A DNA stretch of 64,000 bases from Malurus cyaneus samueli. Lineage: Eukaryota > Chordata > Aves > Passeriformes > Maluridae. Under the pieces are notes generated by a model. The model saw nothing but the letters and a program-made list of their open reading frames with translations, ran no database searches and was not told the origin of the DNA. The DNA lies in NCBI GenBank assembly GCA_009741485.1, contig CM019236.1, positions 43,006,232-43,070,231 of the forward strand. The letters run 5' to 3'. A program made the translations under genes and the position numbers. This document shows, piece by piece, positions 37,903 to 48,900 of the stretch (position 1 is its first letter; each line of letters begins with the position of its first letter).

Positions 37903-39264
37903 ACCAGAGACGAAATATACATGTACTGAAACTTTGGAAGTTGTTCTGAAGCATTTGCTTCAGTTTTGTTGTCTACATGAAGCTATGTGGGGATTTCATA
38001 AAAGCTGCAGGAATATCCACTTACATGATCCATACTATCCATACTTCTTGCTACACAGATGTGATGGAGGCACTGAATTCACTGTTAGTGGCATTGCAGT
38101 CATGCTGAAAATAGAACTCTCCCCCGCCCCCCCAATTTTTCTGGTTGCTCTTGTTAACTATGCCTGCAAAAAATGTAGCCTTGTTCTTAGATTTTTATTT
38201 TTTCCAGACTAAAACCCTGAGTCAGGAAGATGCTTAAGCACATCTTAAAGTACATGCTGCAGTGCTTTGCTGAAAATCTGTAGGTATAAGAACATGTTTA
38301 ACCATAAACGTATCCTGAGGAGCTTTCCTAAAATGAGACTTTTCCCCAGAATAGTAATTACTTAGATAGCAACTGTAAGCTTAACACAAGCTTAGCCATG
38401 CTCTGAATTGAATTTGTGAACCCACACTGGCATTAAGGAGAGTAATTATTTTTCATTTTATGTTTAAAATGCAGAAAAGGAAGAAAAATGTGAAATGGAA
38501 AAAAAAAAGCAGCATTTTCTTATAAAAAAGTAGTCCCTTCCTGTTGTTATTCAACATTTAAAAGTGTAAACACTAGTTCTGTTATTAAAATGATAGGATG
38601 AGAGATGGGAATTTCAAGAAAGTTGGATATTAAAATCACATAATCTGATCACATAATAAAGGTGAATTTAGGTCACTGGCCTGTGGTCAGTTAGGATAGC
38701 CTGCTTGCTTGGGGAGAGACTAAATGATACAAAGGGAAGTTTTTAATGCATCACTTTTCAGAAAGCCAAAAATTATCAGCAAGCTGTACTGTCCAGAAAT
38801 ATCTGAGTTCCAATCACAGATTTCAGTGCAAATCAGATCTCTTTGTTAGTCACTGCTCAAATTAGGGATGCATTGAAGTAATCAGTATTCTCTTCAAAAT
38901 TTTTTAAATTTTTTTTCTTTGTTTTTCCCCTTCATTTTCATTGCTAAGGACTCATTCAGGAGCCTGATACTGAAGTGCACATACTAAGGAAGAGGCAGAG
39001 ATCTCTTCTTTCCCTGTGAGTTTAGATACCCATACACCTGATTGTAATGTACCACTGGTTGAAGTTGTCCACCCACATTGTATATTTCAGATTTGTCTTC
39101 ACATACAGTGAAAATGGGCAAGTAAGCATGGGAAAGATATGCAGTGGATAATTGGCCTAGAAGACGCTTGAAAAATTGGATAGAGCTTGGGTTTCAAGTG
39201 TTTTAAACAGCAATATGAAGTCTAGAATATGACTGGTTACTAGTCATGTCCCTCTGAAATACTG

Positions 39265-39500
39265 ACACTGTGGCCAAATGTCTTTATTAATGCCCAGTGT
39301 GCGGTCAGAGCGTGTTCTCAACAAGTTTGTAGATGTCTCCAGAGTGAGGGGAATATCAGATACACTGGTGAAGAGGACTTCTCTTTAGAGGGACCTTGAC
39401 AGACAAGCCAGAGAAATGGGCTGATGAGAACCTCCTGGAGTTTAACATCAGCAAATGTCAGGTTTAGCGTGAGCTTCCCAGTTCACCTCAAGCTGGACAC
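39265..39500 (+). mobile_element. Older CR1 ORF2 fragment
   Basis: Shows 'agagggaccttgacagac', 'gaaatgggctgatgagaacc' and 'tcctggagtttaacatcagc', which correspond to the CR1 ORF2 region after the reverse transcriptase active site. The frame is broken by stops. More diverged than the neighbouring CR1 at 37.2 kb, so an older insertion. Confidence 0.65.
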
Positions 39501-40223
39501 CGAGCCCATGCAGACCTTCAGTGGAGGCACAGATGCAGAGGCAGCTGGAGGATGGTACAGGGCAGGAGGGACAGCAAGCAGTAGGATTTCTCAGCTTGGG
39601 AAGACAGTGAAATGGAGCTTTTCTGGCTGTCATTAGCTGCTTTGCAGCAGAGCACTGAAGCAATAGACTCATCTCAGGGATGCACAAAGACAAAAACCAG
39701 TAATTGAAATGTAGAGCTCTCACAGATTGGAAGATACCCATCTTTGCTGGGAGGGTGCTCAGTGCATAGGCAGGGATGCCCGGCAAGCCTTAAGGTTCTC
39801 TACTCTTGGGATCCTCCTGACTTCATGGCCCAGAGAAGACAGAATGAAATGTCTATGTTGGCACCTGATGAAGTAGGGAGCAATCTGATGATGACAGTAG
39901 GTGAGGGTTTCATTTAACAGTGAGACATCTGGGTTCTTGAGCAAGCTCTTCCAAGACAGAAAGTCGCAGTTTTTGGTTTTACCGTTGTTCGCCTACTATG
40001 CCCTTTACACTCGGAGTCACGCAGAGGCGGGAGTTCATGCCCTGTGGTTGCTTTATGTTGAAGTAATTGGGAGTATGAGACCCTGGCTCAAGACTGAGCC
40101 CCAATCGATCACAGCGCTTAGGCGTTTTTCTGCGTGAGGAACTTGTTCGGAAACATGCAAACTACCCCGGCTTATTGCAGATGACCCGTGAGCAGCACGA
40201 TGCACTGTTAGAAAGTACCATGC

Positions 40224-40231
40224 GACGTCAC
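40224..40231. promoter_or_regulatory. CRE-like site upstream of the CpG island
   Basis: GACGTCAC, a near-consensus CREB/ATF site just before the CpG island. The corresponding place in copy 1 does not show the motif. Functional relevance is inference. Confidence 0.3.
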
Positions 40232-40249
40232 GGCAGATAACAGACGAGA

Positions 40250-40960
40250 GAGAAGCCGGGGACAAGCCACGCTATGGGTGATGAAGGGACAGGGTTCAGG
40301 TTTCTGGGGGCCAGGGAAGCTGCCCCGGCGGTGCGCGGAGCCCGGGCGGGGGCCGGTGCGGTGCAGGGGGCGGGGGCGGCGGGGCGGCGGCAGCACCATG
40401 CGGCCGCGGTCCCGCTCCCCCGTCTGGACTGCGCGGCGCGGCGGCTTCCGCGGGGCGGCGGGGCAGCGAGCGCCGCGTGCTCGCATGGAGCGCGGCCGCG
40501 GCGCCACCGCGCCGCGTGCCGAGGGCGTCCGCGGCGCCGGGGCGGGGCGGCGGCGGCGCGGCGTCGGGCGCCCTGCGGAGGATTGTGGTGAGTGACGAGG
40601 CGCCGCGGTGCGAGAGTGCGAGTGTGAGTGCGTGTGAGCGGTGGAGTGTGTGGTGGGTGGTGTCTGCGGGTGTGCGCGCTCCGGCCGGCAGCCGCTCGGC
40701 TCGGGTCGGCGAGCCCTCCGCGGTCCGCGGGGCGCTGTCGCGGTGCTGAGCGCGGGCCGGGCGCGCGGCTGCCGCGGGCGCGGGGGAAGGAGGCTTCCTT
40801 CCCTGGCTTCCGCTTGCGGTGTGCTACCATGCTGGCTCGCCGAGAGCGAATGGTCGCCGGGTTGGGTATAGAAGATTGGCAGTGCTTGCTGGGTCCGCCC
40901 GCAGGGTTTGTGATCCGGTCGTGGCGGAAAGCAGCCGGCAGATAAGACCATCAGTAATCC
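40250..40960. promoter_or_regulatory. CpG island, probable promoter or first-exon region
   Basis: Very GC-rich with dense CG dinucleotides, GGCGGGGC-type Sp1-like boxes and no obvious TATA box. The flanks are AT-rich. Islands like this mark most housekeeping-type promoters in birds. Direction of transcription cannot be fixed: both strands carry long stop-free stretches, which is expected for such composition. A plausible plus-strand first exon is described separately. Confidence 0.75.
40398..40587 (+). other. Possible first exon in the CpG island (uncertain)
   Basis: An ATG with A at -3 at 40,398 opens a frame rich in Arg, Gly and Ala, with a second in-frame ATG at 40,485. It reaches a strong splice donor, GTGAGT, at 40,588. 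Read through, the frame stops at 40,593, so splicing would be needed. I do not recognise the peptide, and it may equally be non-coding 5' leader. In copy 1 the donor area reads differently, so the sequence itself is uncertain. Confidence 0.25.
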
Positions 40961-42563
40961 GGTGGACACAAGCACAGCTCGAGGTAGCAGTCCAGAGCTG
41001 GTGGTGTTTTCACTTCACAAATCTAGGCAATATCTGCTCAACATCTGTTTGCAGCTGACAAGACAAAGTAGCTCCTTGGCACCCTGCAGGTTTGCAAATG
41101 GAAAAATAGACTCAGTTTTTAGTGTGCGTTAGCTTAAATAAATTTGAGGTCAGGTGAAGCTTAGATGCATTATTATATTTTCTTATTCTTGAGTCGCATC
41201 ATAACTGGCAGTTATTGTCAGGGAATGATATGTCTTTACTCTTATGAGGAAATCTTAGAGTGGAAACTTCCCTCAATGTGAAAGATGTAGTAACCATACA
41301 CTTCTTTTCAAGGCTTTCCTTGTAGCCAATAGTCTCTTTCCTGCAACAGCTAAATGTTCTCCTGCTTTGTTATCTTGCAGCATTTCTTGCAATAAATGCT
41401 CTTCGTTTGCATGAATAATGAACACCCTGTTGCATTTTTGGTATTCTATTGGTCTTTGAATCTTTGAAATTTCTCAGAGCTGCTGTATGTAGGTGTGAGG
41501 AAGCCATGCTTTGCATTCAGTGATCCACAGGTCTTAGCTCCCAGATACTCTCTTGGGCTTAGTGGGAACTAAACTCTCCAAGCATTTTGCTGTAATTGTA
41601 TGGAGCTTGGAAGAATGGGGTTTTTTTTCTGAAGTTGGAAAGAGTTTGCCTGTTTATCTTACCTTTTAAGGTAATCAGTACTGTTTATCACAGGTGTTAT
41701 CAGACAAAGGCTTGAGAGGAGTTAAGTCGTGTAATCACAAGGCTATGATCATCATTGTATAATCAGGCAGGTTAGCCATAGGCAAGGACCATTTTCAGTG
41801 TGTATTTCCTAACAGTGAGGTCTGCCCACAGACTGAAAGCTGCCACAGGCTTTCAGGCTTGTCTAAACGGGAAGCTGTGAAAATCTTGAGTTTGGGGTAG
41901 TCACAGCCTGTAAAATCTAGACTGTCTTCTGCACCTACCCAAACTCCTTTGTGATTCCGTGGGGTCTGTATTTCACAGACCAGCTTTTAAGACCTATCTC
42001 ACACTTGCTGACTTTGGCCTCTGCTTTTGTGATCAGTGATACTGGAAGAATTTTTAAATTTGTTACTAAGATGAAAGTAGGTAATTTTTTTGAGTTTACT
42101 TTGAAGAAAATGTTACTCCTGTGCCCACTGATGTGTTTGTTGCTTCTCTTTAGACTGCGGGAGAGAAAAAAGGGCAATTTAAGGAAGTCATGGTCTACCT
42201 CACATTCATAACTTTTCCTTCCATTTTTCTGCATGTAAGCGCTTCTGGCTTTAAACAGACCTGACTGTGGGCATAAGTTTTCTGTAGTGTTTTGAAAGCA
42301 GAGGCATAATTCCTGAAGGCTTAGGCTAGTATGTGTTTTGCTGGCATGGCCAATCATGCAAATAATTCTAGGGGCTTCCATGCTGGACTAGTGCTTATCT
42401 GACTAGTGACAAGAAATATATGGCATCTAAGTGGAAACTCAAAGAAGCGGATTAACTGGGAGTCAGAACCTCACCAGAGGCATTCCTCTGGCTTTCCTCA
42501 CCTCTGTGCAGAAGACAAAGTGGCGCACTCAGCCTATCACTACTTGTTGCTCCTGCTGTACTC

Positions 42564-42625
42564 CTGTGTCCTATCATAGATTCTGCAGGGCTGTCTGCAG
42601 GGCTGTGTCCTGTCATAGATTCTGC
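42564..42625. repeat. Short direct duplication
   Basis: A 23-base unit beginning 'ctgtgtcct' and ending 'catagattctgc' occurs twice, starting at 42,564 and 42,603, with one mismatch. Looks like a local slippage duplication. Confidence 0.8.
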
Positions 42626-42900
42626 CCATGTTGTAGAAGGGGCAGGAGAGCACTGGCCCACAGCTGGCAGAAGTGGGTTCTGGTGTAAAGGAATGTCTGC
42701 ATAGTTGTTCAGTCATGCTTGCTGTGCAGCCCAGATGTTTGCATTACAAGTAGCCTATCACCTCTTGGCATGTGTTTCACTGTCTTCATGTGCAGATATA
42801 ATGGGCATGAGTTAAGAATCCCGTGTGTTTGGGCCAGCTCTGCAGTCATGGACAGGGATGGCTCTTTCCTTATGCAATTGAAGATGTGACCAGTTTGGCC

Positions 42901-42902
<2 letters not shown>

Positions 42903-42939
<37 letters not shown>

Positions 42940-42940
42940 T
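42903..42940. repeat. (TG)n microsatellite
   Basis: About 15 TG units, ending in a slightly interrupted 'tgtatgtgtt'. Length polymorphism is likely. Confidence 0.95.
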
Positions 42941-45900
42941 GACCGCTGGCAGGCACTTTAACACTTTTGCAATTTCTTGAAACTGTCGCAAAGCAATATC
43001 ATGAGACTAGCAATATCTTATTTGTACTTATGCAGGCAAAAATTTGTTGTGCAAAAATGTGTTTCTACTAACAACAGTTCATTTAAATGTACTGAGCAAA
43101 GTGCCTGCAATCCATTTATTCTGATGAGCAAATAGATTTTATTTTTGTATATCAAGCAGGTGAAATGGAGAAGATTTGAAAAGTATTTTTCATTCCTGTT
43201 CATCAAGTTGAACTGCTTAAGGTTTGCTTTTAAATGTAAGGAACTTAAAAATGTATTTGAAGACCCGAGTTAAAAATAGTTGACTTGCTGTTTGCCTGCA
43301 CCAAGGAGTCTATTTTTGTCTTTATTCAGTAGCTTTCTCACAGGCATTTCAGGCCTCTTTTATAGCAATCCAGTCCCTGGATTTGTGTGTTAAATCATTT
43401 TGGTAAGGCTAGCAGTCACATCTCTTCCCATCGTACAGATGTTTTTAATCATATAGAGACGGAAGGAATACAAAAGTTTGTTAAATCCTCTAAAGATATT
43501 TTCAGCTTGCTCTTTGAATAGCAGCATGATTTTGCTGTCAGTTTCAGAACTGCACTAAAATTCAGGGGAAAGCCCAAACTTGAAACCTCCTTTTAATATT
43601 TGACTCTCCTTTGTACCTATGGTTGATAGATTTTCCCAGCACTACTGAAAACAGACTCCATCAATAGCTCATTTTTAATGGTTTTATCTATAAACATCAG
43701 TTTGAGGCTAGCTAAGATTGATTAATATATCTTTTAAAAATAAAAGATGTGACACTCTGGGAATAGTGTTTTTAGAGTTCATGTACATGTTTTGTTGAAT
43801 TGTAGTTGTATAGAGTGAAGGAATTTCCCTCTCATTCTCACCTTATATAGATACTTAAATCTGGATAAATTCTGTGTTAGAACATGATGTAAGCAGAAAT
43901 AAATTTTATTTTTATGTGTATGTGTTCATTATGTATATTTATATGAAAACTGTCCATATAAAGCAGGTATATGCACTGTTGAGGCATGACTGATATTTCT
44001 TCAAAATATTGTTATTTTGTAGTTTTCAAGGGAGTTCTGGTTTTGCAATCTGAAAATAATCAACCTCAGTTAAAAATCTCTGAAATTATTTCTTTGTGTT
44101 TCTTGGGTAGTACTTCTTGGTGAGTTAAGTACACTGCTGAAGGTATAAACAATGGTTCCTGATGAAGCAGCCTGCCTGAGTGATCCTTTTGGGATTTCAT
44201 CTATGTTGCTCCTGTGACAGCTGCTTGAATTGTGGGGGTTTTCTTTCTTTTTGCCTTTTGTTTGCAGGTATTTAGCTGCCTTGCCACTAGCTCTGCCAAG
44301 TTAGAGGGTGCTGTTTCTACCTGGCTTCTGCAGGCTGAAATTCACAGCCTTTCCAGTCTGCCGTCAATCATCCTAGCAGCCAAATTTTTGAGATGCTAGA
44401 GGGCTCATTTAGTGTTAACACTTACCTTTTGTGCTTGCCTGGGGCCCAATCCTGCACCCTTGAAGCAGGAAGGTTTTTTGATGCTGCCTCTGGTGTTTGC
44501 AAAGTCCATGTTGTGACAGGGACCTTGCATTGCCAGGAGGGTGCAACTTTCCCCCACTTCCCACACACACTACTGTTTCTATTTGCCTGCTAGAAATAAC
44601 AATGATGAGGTGGCATGACCTGCCCTTCTTGGTGCACACACACACTCCTCAGGTCAATGTTTTGATGGGAATGACTTGTGTGAGGAAGGTGAGCAGAGCT
44701 TGCCTGTGTTTTTCCTTTATGACAGTCAGGCCACGCAGGTGCTTCCATGTGTATTGCCAGCAGCAGCAACAATTGCAAGTGTGGATAGTTTTCGTCCCAA
44801 AATATTGGATGAAATACATCAGAAATACATCAGAATATCTGCCTTGCAAGATGCAATTGAAAATACACCTAAATACAAAATGGGATGATTTAAGCCTTTT
44901 CAGGGAAATGAAAATCAAGTCTCGTGAAATAAATAATTATTTTCAGACAGACTGATAACCATTTCCCTTGCATATGTATGTCTATAATTTGCATAAGGAT
45001 TTCACTTTTGTACTTATTAATACTGTGTTTTGATTGTATTCTCTAGCAGATATAGTTATTTATTTGATTGTGAGCATTTCTTCTGTCCACAAATAGAACA
45101 AAAGATTGTGCCCTGGAATATCATAGGTATAAAGCAGAGGCACCACTCTCATGCCAAGATCATCTTCAGCAGCAAGATGCATATCTAAATAGAATGCATT
45201 ATGGTCATTACCTTAATAAAATGTGAGTCATGCACACCAGCACTTTCATTCTTAAAATACTTCAGTTAACTGGTATATCCATTTGCCAGCGGATAGAGCA
45301 CACTGTGGAAGATAAATCTGTTGCTGTGTGGACAAACAGCCTCTGACATCCTCCCTGAAGCTCTGTGCTTAATTTAGCAATTTATGTGTGAGCTCACTAA
45401 TGAACATTTTAAACATGCTTGCATGGTGTAGATTATCACCAAGTTTTAGCTAGAACTGTAAATTTTCAACTATTGTAAAATCTTTTCTGGCTTAAGAAAA
45501 TCCTGGATTTTAAATGAGACTGTTGGCTAAATTTAGCAGTTTGCTCTGTAGGACAGACAGAAAACCTGACTGCTTTGTAGCTAACTGTATGTGATGTTCG
45601 TGTAGCTATTGAGAAAAGGTAGCAACTGATGCCACAAATGGCTGTAAAACCATCTTTCAAGCTAAGGTTTCTGAGTAGCAATTTATGACTCAAAAAAAAA
45701 CTTTCATGTTCTATCTTGAAAAATGTATGCATGCTCTGGGAGCATAAAAGATAAAGTTGAAACTGTGCAGGCTGTCAGACTACATCATGCATGTCCATGC
45801 AGGAGATCAGCAGGTGAGTCAGAAGGAATTTGGGACAGATTGCATTTGGGAGATGCTGTGGTACTTCTGTGTTTCAAATGGATTTTGCCACTTGCAGGGA

Positions 45901-48900
45901 AGAAGCAGTCACTTCAGGGGTGTGTAAGGAACATACAAAAATGTCAACCTCTGACAATGAAATAAATTCCTGATGAAATAAGAACCTGTAACCTTCAGTG
46001 TAATTAGTCTGTAAATTTCTATCGATTCTGAAAATCTTTCTAATACTGTTCTTTTAAAACAGAAGTTAAAAAAAGAACATTTAAAAGCCCTAATTTCTTA
46101 ACATTACTGCATTTTCTCTTCATTCTGCTTTTACAGTAACAGTCAAAATTAATTTATAATCCACCTGCTTTCTGACAAGAACAGTTGTCAGTTTTTTAGC
46201 TGATATCTCTATGTACTTGTTTGTACTGTCTTTGTGTGAAAGAACATTTGGGAGCTGAGCAGAGGGAGGGAATCTGAGTCATAACAGGTGAATAGGAGCT
46301 CAATTAGGTTTTGGTACAGCTGTCCAAAACATTCAGTCTTTCTCGTGAGGGCAGGGTATATGCATGGTGACTGCATTCTTCCTTCTTCTCAACTTTCATG
46401 TTTGCTAGTTCACTAGTTTGCTAGTGCAAGGCTGATTGGAGAGTGGTTGATTCTACTGCATTTCTTCTTTACTGAAATTTGTATAACCATGGAAAATGAA
46501 CAGCAAATATATTTTGATTTCTTCCATCAGTGAACATCATCTACCTTCAAGTACATTCCCACAGAATCAGCTGGAAGCTAAAATTCTTCAGTAATGCCTT
46601 TTTTTTTAAAGAGGAATTTTGTTTATAGTGATCTTTTTTGGTGAATGATTTTGAAGTGCAGAGTTTTATGACTGGCTGCTCTCTAGTATTCACGCTTAAG
46701 AATTCTGTATGTGTATTCTGTATTGGACAAACAATTGGTACAAAATAAAACCTGTGGTTCCTGCAGGGTATCTTACTGGCATGTGTTGCTTCCTTTATCA
46801 TAGAGGTGGGTGGCTTTTTCCATTTCTTATATGATAGTGAAGCATCTGCAGTTCCTAATTGCTTCTTTGAGCCCCTTTCTACATTACGATCAGCTTTTGT
46901 CAGTGCTTTTGAGATGAGGAGAGCAATCTGAGTAGAGAAGGGTTGTGCTGTTGAACAGGCGTTGTTTCAAAATGTGCTGAAGAGTTTATTTCTGCTGCTA
47001 GTGGCAGAATAATAGTGGTATCATATTATTGCTAGTTCTCAACACATGCTTTCCTGCAGATGGTGGAGATTAACACTGCAGTGCCTGTTGTGGGAGCTGC
47101 AGTGCTGATAACAAAAGCTTTGCCACAGCTGCTTCAGCCGCAGCCAGGCAAGGGCCCCCGGGGACCTTTGGCAGGATCTGGTCTCTGTGCATCACTGGCC
47201 AAGAACAGAAGTTTATGAACACTGTTCATTTGTTTATTTATGACAGCTGGTTGCTGTCAGTGGTCCCTTGGAGGTCAAACAGGTTTAAACTTCATCAGAG
47301 AGAGCTCCTGACTTTCCTTTTGGTTTTTTTTATCTAAATGTTTTGCTGAGCCCTACACATGGTAGGGAAGGTTTTAACGAATGTTTTCTATCAGAGGCAT
47401 TGATTGTGTGCTCAGAAACCTCAAGCACCATAAGCAAGCAGATCCTACACATTTTGGGTAAATTGGTTCTCTGATACAGTTTTGGAAATATCCAAAATTC
47501 CGATTAACATTAGAGTGAGTTTCTGTACCGAAGTAAGCAACAAAACTTGCATTGACTTTCACTGACACAAGAACAGCCCCTGAAGCTATTGTTGCAGTTC
47601 AGCCTAAATTGCATTGGAAAGTGGTTTGGAATATTTCAGTGAATATTCTGAAAAAATATTTCGTCCTTGACATCTGGTAAATTGCATAGCTGGAAATTTC
47701 AGTATGTATGTGTACTCAGTTTTGGATCAGATGTTACGGTGCACTTCAGACACATTTCAAAATGCATTCTTATAAAGTGTAGTAATGCTTCAACAGTATC
47801 AAGATAAGATGGAATATTAATGAAATGCATTTTTTCTTTTTTACTGGAGATGTGATGCCCTTCCATTAAAGGATGAAGATTACAGTGGAAATGACTACAT
47901 GGTGACATGACTGTAATGGATGTTCAAGCCTTTTTGGGATTCATTTTATTAATTAGTTTGAATGAAAAACAAAGTAAAACACAATTAAGTTTATTTAGGG
48001 AGTATTTTCCAGACTTTTTTATAAGCTTGAAGTTGTAAACACTCAGGTGATTAATACTTTTTTCAAAACCACATTTAGATAAGAAAAAGAATACGCTTAC
48101 AAGAAGTGATTGGATTGAATATTAAGGCACTGGTATCAAACTGGTAAATACATATTTCAAAAGATCCTGGGGACAAATTTAAGTAAGTATGAATCTTAGC
48201 AAAAATACCAACTTTTGAGAACAAAGATACATCCTAAACACACAACATAGAAGAAAATAGTAGCTTTTCCAATTATCTTTTCCAAACATTTCTACTAGGA
48301 ACTTCAAAACAAAATGGGTATGAATATCTGGACATTTGAGCCTTCTTAGTTTGTCCAGTTTCTTGCTAAGAAGTTGTAGGGGGAAGATTGTGAGTGATTC
48401 ATAGCTGTCTGAAAATCTGCCTGTTTTTTTGCTGAAAGAATGAGAATCAGGAGTGGTGAGCAGTTCCACTGACTGGGCACCATAAAGTTATTATGAGCAT
48501 CGTGATTTTCAGGGATTACTACAACCTAGTTGTGTGATTCACATAGGTTTCTGGTGAGGAGTTGGCACTGGACTGGTAACATTCTCTCTTCTTTGGCAGG
48601 ACCCTGATGTGTCATGGAGAACCTTGTAGGAGACACAACTTTCCCCCTGCCCTTCAGTGACTGTGGATATACCTTCACTAACACCACATAAAAACCACAG
48701 AAACCACATAAAACTAAAAAGGGTGTCCAAACACTTCTCTCTTCCCAATACACAGAAAAAACATACAGTGGCTTAATAGATGCTGTGCTTGAGTATCTCT
48801 GTTCAGCTGGAGTGAGTTTTTGCCCAGTTGTGGTAAATAAGGGTTTTGTTTCTGGCTTGGAGCCACATTTTCAATCCTTTAATTTACTTGGGATTTTCTT

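Larger units (their letters stand above)
33905..41297 (+). repeat. Direct repeat of ~8 kb, copy 2 (better preserved)
   Basis: Matches 13,105-21,325 in the same orientation, but is about 0.8 kb shorter. The shared CR1 fragment is much closer to the typical avian CR1 here than in copy 1, so this copy is the more reliable version. Small single-base deletions relative to copy 1 also occur, so neither copy is perfect. Confidence 0.9.

Noticed and set aside
40208..40975. 255-codon open frame on the minus strand across the CpG island
   Set aside because: Rich in Pro, Arg and Ala, with no domain, and overlapped by long open frames on the other strand. GC-rich DNA has few stop codons, so such frames are expected by chance.
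13105..41297. New tandemly duplicated regulatory system with two CpG islands
   Set aside because: The gradient of extra bases, the 25-N gap and the corrupted CR1 in one copy fit an assembly artefact better, so it is not claimed as biology.
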